A DNA stretch of 64,000 bases, taken from NCBI GenBank assembly GCA_900660155.1, contig CABFPE010000039.1, positions 2,122,425 through 2,186,424 on the forward strand. Reading direction: 5' to 3'. This DNA is from Hofstenia miamia. Lineage: Eukaryota > Xenacoelomorpha > Acoela > Hofsteniidae. The notes beneath the pieces are model-generated. The model ran no database searches and had not been told where the DNA came from. It was given only the letters and a program-made list of their open reading frames with translations. Of this stretch, positions 24,171-36,600 are shown piece after piece. Every line of letters starts with the position of its first letter. Position 1 is the stretch's first letter. A program made the position numbers and the translations under genes.

Positions 24171-27100
24171 AAAACCTTCGAAGAGTAAGAAAGTTTGCCC
24201 AAAATCACAGGAAGTTTACTATTTTTAAAGACTATAAATAATTGGCGATTCATTGACTGAAATGACCTGTTACAGAAAATTGTGTAAGTGATTTTGCAAC
24301 GAAGTTGAATTAAAATTGTGATTACATGCTTAAATGTAAGCAACACGTTTCATTACAGAAGTATTTTCCAAATCGAACACTTATTGTAAATAAACCGAAA
24401 CATTAATTCTCATAAAAACCAAAAACGACGCAATTACAAATCTAAAAAATAATGTAATGAAAACTTAATCTTTCTATTTGAAAGTGCAACGCATCTTTGG
24501 AAAGTTTAATCCGAAAGAACATTACAAAATAGTTCTGATGAGAAACACGCACACACAGGTATCAAACGCAAAGCAGGAGAGGTTCAATGTAACTACAGTT
24601 TCATTCAATAACATTAAAAACCAAATTTACAAATTGAACATAAAAGAACTTTTAATTAAGTTTAAATTAAGTGTGAAATTTGATTTTCAGACTAACCTTT
24701 TACAGGGTCAATGATTAACGGCGAGATGTCACTTCCATTACGTACAACTGATTCATGGATTTCGCAAAAAGGTAAAGGTGTTCTTAGAGCCTAACAAGTG
24801 CAGTATAACCTAAATCATCCGTTTCCTTGCGGGGTACCGTTGAATTTTTACACAGATATTCTTGTAAATTCATTTCTTAATTCAACCATTAAGTATTTGA
24901 CATATATTTTAACCATACCATTTCTATGATACTCTGCTATTAATTTCCGGTCAAAATCATACTTTGACGTCATTAAAAATAAAGTTTATAATTAAATAAG
25001 ATTTAGATCTCGATTGGTAAAATTTCAATCGAAATAGTAGTAATTTGAAAAACCAATACTTTTAAGCGGCTTGCTACCATTGATTAAAATGATCTACCAC
25101 TTTAGCAAAAATTGGCTTTTAAAATCTACTGTAAAAAGACAAAAATGCAATGCAAAGAAAAAATCCATTATGAAGCAAACACTTCACAAGAAATTTAATG
25201 CACAATTAATTGAAATTTAAGTGTTGAGGCGTCGTTCAGATTGAAATGTCTATCATACCAAAACTGTTTCTCGGTCTTTTCTCACATACACAGGTCACAA
25301 ACGCTGCTCGGCGGGTGGATTCTATGTGTGAGTTAAGAAAATTAATAAAATATTCAAATCAAATCCCTTATCGTCCTGTGAACCGACATTATAATTCTAT
25401 ATAATTCACAACTATATTAGTATATGAAAATTTGATTACTAAGTCCATTTTCCTATTTTGTGAAGTAGTGAGTGCTTTGAGAATTAAAACACCATTCACT
25501 TGCATCACCTGGAAATCAGTGTTGGCAAAAACAGTTTAGTATTTACAAAAAAGTTATAAACGCTCTCTCAACTGAAGTTCGGGATTCGGCTTCACGCCGC
25601 TGTTCAAGGGTCGTCAGATGATTCTCATGGTTAAACCGACAATAGCAGTCATACTTACAGGGGTAAGTTTCGGACCCACTGTTTAGTTTGTGGATTGATA
25701 CACAGTAGCCTCGACTTATTCCTAAAACAATATTTTTGTTCTTAGTACAAAAATTTGCAGAAAACATATAATAGCAAACACTTAAGAAAAACGTATCTAC
25801 ATACTTTCTGTCCCATACGTGCACAACAAAACGCAAGACTTACTATATTTTCGGTATTAAATCGTTGAGGAAATCATGAAAAAACAAATTTCAAAAATTA
25901 TATTCCAAAACTTTCATAAAATTCTATACAGACTTAAAAAAAACATTTAGAAAAAAATCCTTTCAAAAACATGTTTAAAACACTATTCAAAACTGTTTTT
26001 AGCAAAAGCCCTATGCTTTAAACATGCCAACCTTGGTTGCAATTGTACTCAGTTAAATGGACTGTGTTCAGATCTGATCTTGTTGAGAAATTTAAGGAAT
26101 TTAACCATTAATTCTAACAACAGATTCTCACTGATCCTATCAATGATTCCGAAGAGAGACAATTGAGCTGCCTTTTTTTATTTAACTAAAAATATTTCGA
26201 GATGATTTTTCTACCATTAGAACAACTTCAATACATGATGTGATTGATGAAGTATTTTTAGACTTCAAAATAATAATTTTTGACAATGAATTCAAAATCT
26301 CTGCCCTTCAAAAATATTTTATACAACTATATATATAAGAGCGAATGATTTTATGATATATTGTAAAAACCTAAAAAATTTTACTTTTGGCTGAGCAGAA
26401 TTGTAAGGGCATGGCCTAGCCTACTCCGTAAAATATTGGTTATACTATTTCGTAAAACATTTTATGTAAACAAGATTTCAAGTCAAATAAAATAAAAGTC
26501 CGCTTCAAATTGCATATAGAAGTCTTCATTACATTCGGTTTCACCTGCTAATTTGTTCTTCAGTGCACTTCCAAAATTTACATCGGCAAATTGCTTCAAC
26601 AACTTAAATATCAACGCGATATTTTAAAACAATGAATGAATTTCATTATATGCAGTTTCGCATGCTAGGAACAAAATCGAAATGAGATTTTGTGTTGTTA
26701 GTACACAGTGTACACTAGTATGCATAGTTTACCAGCTGCATTTTAGGAGAGAAACAAACACCAAGATGAACATCAATATTAATAGTGATTAATATTAAAA
26801 TGTTGGCAGGAGATTTGAGTGAGTAGTGTGGATTCAATCAACAGGGGCAATTGGAAATCAAAGGAAATTGACGGAGGGAATATAATTGTTAATCAACGTT
26901 CTGACTTTATAGTACATGTACAAAGCGAAAAGTTAATTAAATTAATGCCTTCCAAGACAAGTTGAGAGTTCTGATAGTCGGGAAATCAATCTACAAGTAG
27001 AGCAGGCCAAAGCAACCTGTGTGATGGGAATAAATATTTAACGAGGTTTAAGCTAAAACAAACCGGAATCAATTTCATCTAGACTAAGTGTCCATTTCGT

Positions 27101-29274
27101 CAACCCATTGATGCAATAAGTTCTAAATGGATTAAAATGTACCGCTAAACAAACTTTCTTAAAAGCAGATTCATTTTTTAAAGAATTGCTGCGAAAATGA
27201 TACCGTACCGAAAAGACTAAATAAAATCGAATTTTCCGATTTCTTCGCAATTTTGAAAAAACTGCAAATGAAAAAAGTTGCATTCAATATATCGTTAGCA
27301 TAAATAGAATTGCACTAAAAATGCAGTCCACCCTAAAGTCATTGCTAAACCCATTTTGAACCGAAAACAATCCTAAAATCGCTCACCATGAAAATCAACG
27401 ATAGCATAACAACTTCAAATGATTGGGTCTTAGCATTTACCCCAAGAATTCCTATTTTACGCATTTCATCCTTCTTGAAAAATTTGCGAATTTTAAAATG
27501 TTCAAAAACTTCATTTTTAAAAAATAAAAAAGCGAAAAACTAAATCAACAAACAAACAAAAAGAAAATATGTGGTTGACTTGAGTTTCATCATTGAATAT
27601 TCAAATTGAATATTTGAGCTGTATGTATTGTTATATAATTGTACATTTAACAAAATCTAAAATTTGAATAATGCATGAATTTTATCGAATTGTGTTTGAA
27701 CCACAAATTTCCTTAACTTTGAGTTTCAACTGAATGTATAGAAAATACTGTGATTCAAATGAAAATATAAGTTTGAGCTAACTATAGAACCATCGAGATA
27801 GGTAGCGTCAGTGAAAACATCTAACAGCCGCTGAATTTTAAGGAAGACTGTAAAGAGACGCATAAGAGCAATTGAGTTGCTCACAAAGCATTACATGCTG
27901 GATGCTTGCTAATAAGCGATAATGGAAATCAATATTTTAGTTTCTTAGTTGATGGATGAAGAAGTAAATGAAGTGCAAATGCATTAAGATTAATGTAAAA
28001 GAAGGCATGGGTAAAGTAAACAAATTATCTACTTTCAGCTTTCTCTTGAAAATGCAAATTTGTCGTCTCAAGAGAGTGCAAACTGATATGATATAGACTC
28101 TAATACTTTGACATCACACGGTGGTTTAATTGTTCGCGGAATTGTATGCAAATCCCACAAAAATTATCTTTCAGATTTACCAATATTCCACAAAATATGA
28201 ATAAAGCGATTATGAAATTTGAGTTGAGGAATTTGTTAAAATCACGAAGCGAAGGAAAAATCGATCAAAAAGATCCCACGAATTTCAACCATTAACCTAC
28301 TGCAGAACGCAATCTTCATTGAAAAAATTCTATGTAGCAGTGTGAATCAAATTATATGTTTATAAAAATTATGGATGATTTTTTATCACTTTGTAAAATA
28401 CTAGAAAGTGAATTATTAAATTGATTTTTTAATGAACATTATGTTTGTTACTAATTGGCTTTTTGCTACTACCGGTGAACAATTGTCACTTTATTATGCA
28501 AGCCAGATGAAAAGAAAAATTAAACATTCGCACTGTTATAAATGCGAGGATTGCTAATGAATATTTGTTTTATTTAAAAATTTCATTAACTTAAATTTAA
28601 ACAGAAACAATTCTAAATTACTTCACAATATCCATAGTTAATGTATAGTCAAGTTTTATGCAATGAAAAAAAAGAGTTGAGCATTTAAGCAATACGTATA
28701 TAAACTTATGAGAACTCGAAGTACTACATTTCTAGCATTCACCGCTCCCCTAAACTTGGGACAGTATCAGTGAACGAATTGATTTTCATATATAAGACAC
28801 ACGGGATTAGAGGCGCATAAATGGATACCAAACTGCCGAATAGGCCAGACTATTCGAGGCATTAACAATAACTGTCAATATTACACAAAGGGTACAAACA
28901 ATTGTTCCAACATCCCTCTACTTCGAACTCATCAAATTGGTCGTCTTTGCGTGAAATTCAACAGTTGGGCTTACCATGACGTAATAAAACAGCAGTGTGA
29001 ACTACTAACACATAAGGTGCCCCGTAATGTAAGACATATTCCCGATTTTTTTACAAGCAGATATTTTATGTACGCCTAATAGTCTAACAAATGCGTTAGC
29101 CATTCTTCACGCTATTTTCAAAAGAAATGCACAAAAATAATTTTTGTAAATGATTGGGTATGATTTATAAAACATGTAAGCATGTGAACAGCATATATAA
29201 TCTCAAATAATCATTTTCGTAGAATTGAATAAAATTGTAAAATAAATAAAAAATAGAAGGTATAAAAAACTTAC

Positions 29275-29645
29275 CACAGAGTTTGGTGAAGGAGGTGCAA
29301 GATTAGGCGAAACACTTCGCTCTTTAGACGGTAAATTAAGAGCAGAAGAATCTAAAGAAACAGTTCTATTAAAGGCTTTAACTGGTGGCACTGGTGTGAC
29401 TGTTGGAGTTGGAGAGGGCCCGGGTGATAAGACTTTAACTGGGGCAGCCGTTGGGACAGCTGCTTGATTCCACTCATTTTGAATAACGTCTATCCCAGTG
29501 GATAGATTCTCTCTTATTTTGGAGGTGGCATTAGAGACTGAACTAAGAAGGGATTCAGTTCCAAAAGATAAGGTTTCCTTAAATGATTCGCTCTTATCAA
29601 AATTCTGCGAGAGTTTAGAAAATAAGTCCATTTCGTCAACCGACG
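29275..29645 (-). CDS. SYTL exon 4 (linker)
   Basis: This 371-nt exon follows GAGGTGTGTTAG and ends at the strong donor CTCTGTG|GTAAGT. Its first two bases (CG) complete an Ala codon begun by exon 3 and it ends in phase 0. It encodes about residues 154-277: an amphipathic, Ser-rich first half (S-V-D-E-M-D-L-F-S-K-L-S-Q-N-F, then several S-E-S-F and S-S-V-S runs) and a Pro/Thr/Val-rich second half (P-G-P-S-P-T-P-T-V-T-P-V-P-P-V-K) with likely proline-directed phosphosites (S-V-S-P, P-P-S-P). No named domain is seen; this is the linker between the Rab-binding head and the C2 domains. The poor pyrimidine tract makes the exact 5' edge slightly uncertain. Confidence 0.83.
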
Positions 29646-30695
29646 CTAACACACCTCATATCCTAACACAGCATCATAACTCGCTAGGTGGTGTAACTGT
29701 TTGAAGAAAGGATGGATAGACTTAATTTATTAATGCATTACTAAATTAGGCAAATATTGCTGTCTACTTCAATGAAGGAACTTCAAGATATATTCATTAA
29801 TCGTCCATGTGAAAAGAATAAAATATTTATTATAAACAAGCTTACCAATCTATACACGTCAAATGTAATAAAAAAATTAAAACACTCATTCAATTGCTCC
29901 CGAAACTACGTATTTAAAAGATTTGTTTAATCAGAATATTAAATTGGAAAATTTAAAATTTTTAGAAGAATCATTAGCGTAGCTAAATAAATAATCCAAT
30001 TTGAATAAATATTTAGACGCGGCTAATATCTTGAATGAATAATACATTAAAGAACTAAAAATTACTCGGATACATTTTCCCTAGGGCAGAAAATTTGGAC
30101 TTTGCTGATTCAAAAATACACATTTTTAATTTATTTTAAAATTATATATTTAATTAATCTATTAATATATAATGTTTACTAAGATAAAATGGCAAAAATA
30201 AAAATATCAAATTCAAGATGATAAAAACTCCTGATATATTTTTCAAGACTATTACATTGTTAGGTCATTCTTTATGACAAAAACCCTTAGTTATACAAAT
30301 AAATTTGCATAGGTATTCTCTAAGTTACATCACATCTTGTCTTCCGAGCGCAATATTGAACACAATTTAAAGTGGACAGAACACTTCAAACATGAGAGCA
30401 ACATTTAAAAATTTCGTTGTAAAACAGGTATATCTAAGAATGAGGTTCTGAACAATGCAGTTCCCTCAAAAATTCACTCAAAGTTTACCAATTCAATAGA
30501 GGTATGGAGAAGGGATGTGGCTGTGTAATTTTCTCCTATTTTGCAAAAATTTAAAAAATAAAAGACCGATGCATGTTCTATTCTTGCAATATGCTGACAG
30601 TTAAACGAAGACTCGACACCATTACAAGAAGCGCAAAAAATATTATTTTGAATAATATAATAATGTACTTGACTTTCAGCAGTGTTTCTCAAATA

Positions 30696-31059
30696 CAGTC
30701 GAAACCGGTTTTTTCTAACCATTTTTTTGCACCAAAAAAAGTAAGAAAAAACCGATAGTTAGAAAAAACCAATAGTTATAGAAAAAGAACTTTTTTTCGA
30801 ACTCAAACAAAAAACGTCTATAGGGAGTTATTTTTGAACAAAAAAGTCCGTGATTCGCGATTGGGACTTTGGCAGGCTCATCAGGGCCTGCTTCACGTCT
30901 GTGACACAAACTGGCTCATCGCCAGAGCTTAAGATAAAGCGTTTGCTCACCAAATCCATGAGTTTCAGGCACTCAGAGACTGAAGGGGGCACAGCAGGAC
31001 TGTTCTCAATCGATTCCTTTTCGTCGATATTGTCTTCATGCTCCTCCTCCTCCTCCACC
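30696..31059 (-). mobile_element. Truncated Tigger/pogo element
   Basis: Left boundary is TA followed by CAGTCGAAACCGG, the CAGTCGAA-type end of pogo/Tigger transposons. The minus-strand frame at 31059-30828 gives a C-terminal transposase-like tail: E-rich start (V-E-E-E-E-E-H-E-D-N), then C-L-K-L-M-D-L-V-S-K-R-F, and D-V-K-Q-A-L-M-S-L then S-Q-S-R-I-T-D-F-F-V-Q-K and a stop. The TDFF-type ending is typical of Tigger transposases. The N-terminal and catalytic parts are missing: the element is cut at a single N followed by a (TA)n tract. Confidence 0.6.
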
Positions 31060-31083
31060 NTATATATATATATATATATATAT
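31060..31083. repeat. N plus (TA)n at truncated Tigger end
   Basis: One N at 31060 then about 23 bp of TA. The coding frame of the Tigger relic stops exactly here. Confidence 0.95.
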
Positions 31084-31250
31084 TGGAATTTGGACAAATA
31101 GTAAACCTAATTTCGTTTAAACCAAATATATAGTTGTAATATTTCACAGTGATAGCAGCAAAATTCGAGAAAAGCTGCAATAATGAAGCTCAACAGTCAA
31201 CGGCTGAAATTTCTGGAGTACATAAAGTTCAATTCTAGATGGGTTGATGC

Positions 31251-31605
31251 AGTTTTGCCTTAACCTTAAACCGCCTATAATTTCTAAAATATTTTATGGT
31301 TTCTTGAAAGAAATTTTAAACACCTATAACTTACGTACTAATAAAGACATCCAAAATCTGGGAGTACCCTTCGACGCGGCGAACTCTGACATTGCGCACG
31401 GCATGCCTCAATGGGTTTGGCTGGTCTCTTTATATAGACAGAAAAGGTGAAGGACAGTTGTTGCTCTCATGGGCTTTGGGCCTCCTGACTTCCTGAACAA
31501 TACGTTTAGAGAGAATTTAAAACTCTTTAAAAATTGAAATTTTCAATTAAAGATAGTTAATGTCTCCTCAAGCACTTCAGGAACCGTAATACACTTTAAT
31601 GTAAA
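31251..31605 (-). repeat. Dispersed repeat, longest copy
   Basis: Most complete of three related copies in the window. Diagnostic blocks are the CCTTAAACCGCC start, ACACCTATAACTTACGTACT, the GC-richer core CTCTGACATTGCGCACGGCA, and the GAGAGAATTTAAA block. It shares the first, third and fourth blocks with 46745-46965 and the rest with 1-240. No coding potential recognised. Confidence 0.55.
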
Positions 31606-33108
31606 CTTTCAATATTACTTTCGAGCACGTTGACAAATAGTGATGTGTGGGTACAGGCATTACCCGATGAAATCTGGTTTTACCCGCCCGTATTCTACGA
31701 CTGCACTTAAATGAGATTTTTCTGAAAAACTTAATTTTTTTTACTAAAATATTGACAAAATTAACATAACGAATGTGAATTGTATTCAAAATATTATTTT
31801 TAAGTTGTTTAATAGCAGCAAAGAAAACTATATTTTCGGGTCTGGTCTTCCCATATATCACCAGTGTTCATATTTCAGGATTTCCATAATTTCATAATAG
31901 ATTTGTGGAAAAATTTTTGAAAATGTGGAAAAACAATTTGTTCTTTTAGAAGGACATAGGCAGTTAAAGATTAAAAGATTCTTTAGTGCTGAATTCTCCA
32001 AAAATTCTGTCACATGTTACACTCATCATTCTTCGAAATTATTATTTATTTTTTGACGTATTGCTCAGCACTATCACACGTGTAGTTTACTAATGATAAC
32101 AAAAATTAATAATCTTTGCGTGATGCCATCTAGTGTACTTACGTCATAAAAAATGGTTTTAATTTTTTACTAAAAAACACTTAAATAAAATTTAATTCGT
32201 GTCCAGATGATATATTTTTTACATATTACTAATTTGATTTGGGCTGCTAAGTACTAAACTATCTGCATTCACAACAATAAGACAAATATTTTTAAAATAT
32301 GTGCATTAATCGAAATAATTATATTCGAATTGCAACTTGTGCTACAATGTTTGAAGGCGAGAATTAGCTATGAGAATGAAATTTAATATGTTGCATGCAT
32401 CAGTATTGCACAATCAAAAATTCCAATCGGTGTTCATGTGTTTTACAGCCGATAGAGGCCTCCTGCGTGTTATAGTTGTTTTTTACTACAACATATTTCC
32501 CTATTCATTTTGCATAGTTCTGCATGCGCCTAGGAAGAGAAATTTCTTCTTCACTAAATTCACTTTTACACTAAAGTTACTTACAGTAGCTACATTAATT
32601 ACAGTATTAATTCCGAAAAAACAAAATTCTTTTTGATTTGCGGCCGGTAAGGCCACCAAAAATACGACATGTAGCCGGTCAGCCTGTAAAACCTGCAGGC
32701 CGACTGGCCAGTGTGCAACTCTGGCATGCATGTATATACACACAAACACAATTTCAGCATACTCGTAAAAAAGTATGGATAAAATAAAAAAACCTTAAAT
32801 ATTGCACCACAAATGATCAAATATATACACTATCTTAGTACAGAGAACGAATGAACACACTTTAACATTAAGATTTTGAAAGCATTATAGTGTGTACAAT
32901 ATTTTGGATAACTGAAAAATAATCAATGCTGCGGCCAACGAGCCAGAATGATGTGCTAGTGTTAATTCCAAATTCGAGAATGAAATTTTAGAAACGCTCA
33001 TAGAAATATATTTGGATAATGAATGTAGCGTTGTGATACGATTAACACTTCGTAAAAAATTCAGCACAGGACAAATAAATAAAAGATGATAGTGAATAAT
33101 TAAATGTT

Positions 33109-33444
33109 GGCGTTATTGTACTTTAGGGGACCTAGTATGAGTGACGTCATAAAATGGGTATAAAACTCTAACCCTAACCCTAACCCTACTCCCCAACCAA
33201 TGCAATTATCGGCGTTATTGTACTTTAGGGGACCCAGTTTGAGTGACGTCATAAAATGCGCATTAAACTCTAACCTTAACCCTAACCCTACTCCCCAACC
33301 AATGCAATTATATTGCATTTCATCTTGTTGATTAATTTTTTGCAAAACACCCAAGTTTTGAGTGAGGGATTGGGGTTAGGGTTAGAGTTTTATACCCGTT
33401 TTATGACGTCACTCAAACTGGGTCCCCTAAAGTACAATAACGCC
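33109..33444. mobile_element. MITE with telomere-like CCCTAA units and TGACGTCA sites
   Basis: Inverted ends: left GGCGTTATTGTACTTTAGGG and right, reverse-complemented, the same 20 bases. Just inside lie GTGACGTCAT and then CTAACCCTAACCCTAACCCT-type units on both sides, in opposite orientation. The left arm is present twice in tandem (from 33109 and from 33211, 102 bp apart). Target duplication TAAATGT at 33101-33107 and 33445-33451, with one extra T at the left. There is no ORF. Superfamily unassigned; a 7-bp duplication is unusual and could be a reduced 8-bp hAT-type one. Confidence 0.75.
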
Positions 33445-33455
33445 TAAATGTCTAC

Positions 33456-33607
33456 CTTCTTTAGTGGATTTCGCGTAGTAAGCGTAATTCGAACGTCGTA
33501 TTGAAGCGCGTATGAAATTACTGGCATGCAGATGAGAAGTTGTTTTAACGCGATATCGTTGCTTGACTTTCTTGTAAAACCATTCGTTTGAAATCGTCGA
33601 AAGAACT
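33456..33607 (-). CDS. SYTL exon 3 (SHD2, Rab27-contact motif)
   Basis: This 152-nt exon follows the acceptor TTTTACAAAGTTTAG and ends at AAAGAAG|GTAGAC. It takes two bases from exon 2 and passes one to exon 4. It encodes about residues 103-153, beginning I-V-L-S-T-I-S-N-E-W-F-Y-K-K-V-K and continuing with a basic, Tyr- and Ser-rich stretch. In Slp/Slac2 proteins the SHD2 segment after the finger carries an (S/T)(G/L)xW(F/Y) motif that contacts Rab27. Here it reads S-N-E-W-F-Y, so the Trp and aromatics are kept and the Gly position is Asn. The basic region after it resembles the R/Y-rich start of the Slp linker. A MITE ends 11 bp past the donor. Confidence 0.85.
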
Positions 33608-36600
33608 CTAAACTTTGTAAAAGGACAATTAAACAAATCTATTACACGGTTAGCATACACGGAACCTTACTAAGAAGGATATTTGCTTGAAATAGAAGTG
33701 GTGAAAACAAATACAAAAATCGTAGCAATAAATTATGATGGTAATTAAGGTACATTTACAAAAAAGTGGAGATGCGACTTATAAAATGTTTTCTTTAAGA
33801 CGGCACATCCATTTTCAAATGATAGAATACAAGAGATCGAAATACATTTAGTTTGATCTTGGATGAAAAAAGAAGGGACTGCACCCAGTGTTATAAATGC
33901 AAAATTGTTAAATTTAAATTAAAGTTGCTTAACAAGATTTAAACACGTATATAAAGTTTTTAGTGGAAAATATTTCTTGGATTTATTTAAGGCTGCGTCG
34001 TTCAAACAACGTTACACAAGGATAGCAATATAAACAAGAAAAATAAAGTACTTTTCAATGAAAGAAACAACTGACAAATTAACAATAAATATTCAGTAAA
34101 TTAAAAGTATAAGCACAGCTACACCTGTGCTATTAGGAACGATTAGATAGCGGTACTCAAAGGGAAAGAATTCTAGGAAAAAATCATTCACGACACAATG
34201 TAGCTGAAATCAAGCAGTGGCGCGCTTACGATTTTTAAAACGGGGGGCTGAAACCTTTTTTTACAGAAAAAAATTGGAAGAAATGTTCTTTTTGGACAGA
34301 AATAAGCTTACACAAAATGCAATCGTCTGTTTATAGCAGCAAATCGATTGATAACATTTTGAATTAACGTGAAATATTTTCAATTTTGAGGAAAAGAGAA
34401 CATTTTTCTTAGGGTTCGCAGTTGGCCCCAAAAAAGGGGGGAGGTCGCCCACCCCTAAACGCGCCACTGAAATCAAGCAGTAGTATCAAACAATCATTTG
34501 AAAAACAAATGATTTGATTTGAATGTACTTCTTTTCTTTTAATGGGTTGTAGCATCACTTTTCTATTCAACTATCCACATATTAATAAAATGGCATTACA
34601 TCTGTAATCGTGCTAAACAAAAGGGAGAGGGGATCCCTTTGGTAGTTCATCAAAAACTATAAAATTTGCAAAATTTTATAATCTTTAACCTTACTAATCG
34701 CCTTTGATTTATTAGTGCCAAAATTAATGTGCAGCTCATTAGGGGATCTGAAATAAATGAATGGAGCGAGCATCAATTTTTTCAAGAAGGAATTGTTCCG
34801 TTGTCGGGTTTAAAAATATGCATGTAAGTGAGGCAAATTCTACCAACACACACAAGAAATGTGTACTCTAGAAGACGTAGTTGTAGAGAATGACTATTAC
34901 ATTGGGCTAATCGATTTGAATGAGAAAGAATAAGGAATGGTGTAATAAATAAACTGAACTAAGCTGATATTTTCAAAACTCGCACGATTAATTTGAAACT
35001 AGTCTAATTGTATTTTTATACTCTCTTATCATGATTTCCAGGCAACCTGCTGTTTGTACACGTGGAGTAATCATCAGCAGCATGAACAAAAAGAGGCTTT
35101 AATTTTTGATTTGAAAAAATTGACTAAAGTCTTACGTCTTTAAAAATTTCAATTAAGCAATATTTGAAAGCCAAAGAAAAATGCAACAATTTAAAAACTT
35201 AATGTACTTTTATTCTAAAAATACTAAAAACTAAAATGAGTGTTGCATTGTTTCTAGACGAAATTTAACTTTTATGATCAAAAGAGTGTTGAGAGAAGTT
35301 CCCTTTTTGAGACTTTCCCTAATTTAAGGCGAATGGGTGGCAATAAATGAAATCTATGGCAAAAAATTTGGAAAATTAGCAATGGCAAATAACTTCCAGA
35401 GTAAATTTCTTGCTTAAGCAGGCATATTTTCAATTACCTAATTAAGAAATAAATTGTAGTAAAATCGGTACCATCCTTAGTGAAATTGCATAAAGCTCAT
35501 TAAATATTGGCTCTTAATCGTGCAAATGTAAACAATGAAGAATTAATGAAATGAAAGCTCATTATAACAAGTGTTGTGATAAAGTGATGACACTTAATGA
35601 GCGATTTGTTATCAGAGCTTCTCAAATAAAATTGACATTGGTAATAAGTGTAATCTACAACTACTCAACATTAATAGTTGAAAATGCGATCTTGCGGAAA
35701 ATATCAGTAGATAATTCAAATTTAGTAAGCAAATTATACGAAGAATGCAATAAAAATACACTAAAGTTGGTTTTGAAAACAAATGCCAGCAACTACGTAT
35801 GGTTGGCAATCGATTATTAAAAAGTTTAACGTATGCTATACGCGGTGCGTGGCTGTAGTAGTTGCATTGGGAAAGTCTTGCAAACATTGAGAAGGTAATG
35901 TATAAATAACTTATTTCTGAAATCTAATAAAAATATGAATTATAATCTATTTCCAGTATGTAATACCATAAATGTTTTAAAAAATTAAAATCGATGCATT
36001 AACAACTGTAATAAATGTAAAACTACATTTCATTTATAAAATAGTTCAATTCGCCTATTCTTCTTAGATAATTTGTCAATAACTTTTTCAAATAAACCAT
36101 GTTTATTGCTAAGATTTATCAAAATTTCTTTTTCTATTGAAAGAAGTGCTAAATTGCCACAATCTATCTTTAGCTGCAGTAAAACTTTGTAATTAATCTC
36201 AAGTTTGCTTTCATTGACATCGCCTCAATTGTAAATCGACAAAATTCGTATTCGATATCTTGAAATGCATGATATATCAATTGTCTTGCCTGAAATTTGT
36301 AAATATTTGAGTTAATACAAACTGAACGATTATTTTCTGTTTAACGAAAATTTAAACAAATTCAAGAAAAACCAATTAAAGGAGAAAAACTACAGAAATT
36401 ATTAGCAATTTTTCTAGAAAATGTTTAATTAAATTAACTGTAGGACTAATCTTATTTTATAATAATAATATTACAGATATCTTTCTAAAAAAATCGCTTC
36501 AGAGATTTCATATATAACTATATTTTTGATGGTTTATATTTACACTAATTTGGTTACTTAAAACTATTTGCTTGCCTAGCTTTTGCATGCAAGAGCCACA

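Larger units (their letters stand above)
5848..29274. other. SYTL intron 4 (23.4 kb)
   Basis: Largest intron. It contains a piggyBac-like MITE (5911-6103), hAT-like elements (7183-7647, 16536-17053), (TA)n tracts near 12.0, 14.45, 22.17 and 24.15 kb, a RAG1/Transib-like fragment (17.4-17.7 kb), an exon-like segment (18.8-18.98 kb), a small ORF (12.24 kb), a GC-richer degenerate patch (23.15-23.36 kb) and a 1000-N gap. The long stretches 7.75-11.9, 12.45-14.4, 14.5-16.5, 19.1-21.1 and 24.2-29.2 kb are AT-rich with nothing I can identify. Confidence 0.55.
29646..33455. other. SYTL intron 3
   Basis: Contains, left to right, a truncated Tigger/pogo element ending in (TA)n and a single N (30.7-31.08 kb), one copy of the dispersed repeat (31.25-31.6 kb), and the MITE with telomere-like units next to the exon 3 donor (33.1-33.44 kb). 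A possible further MITE at 31.64-31.86 kb has short imperfect ends. The rest is featureless AT-rich DNA. Confidence 0.55.

Noticed and set aside
25517-26037. Possible MITE with CAGTGTTGGCA-like ends
   Set aside because: End similarity is only 9 of 11 bases and the flanks show no target duplication.
29498-29704. Plus-strand ORF opposite SYTL exon 4
   Set aside because: Antisense shadow of a well-supported exon with splice sites.
31640-31862. Possible MITE with GTGATRTRTGGG ends
   Set aside because: Short imperfect ends, no duplication; too weak to list as an element.
33150-33320. Interstitial telomere
   Set aside because: CCCTAA units are few, imperfect and confined to the arms of an inverted-repeat MITE, so they belong to the transposon and are not a chromosome-end relic.
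35551-35820. 89-codon ORF ending N-A-S-N-Y-V-W-L-A-I-D-Y
   Set aside because: Faint likeness to a retroelement D-A-S-D-Y motif but no other RT or RNase H block nearby.
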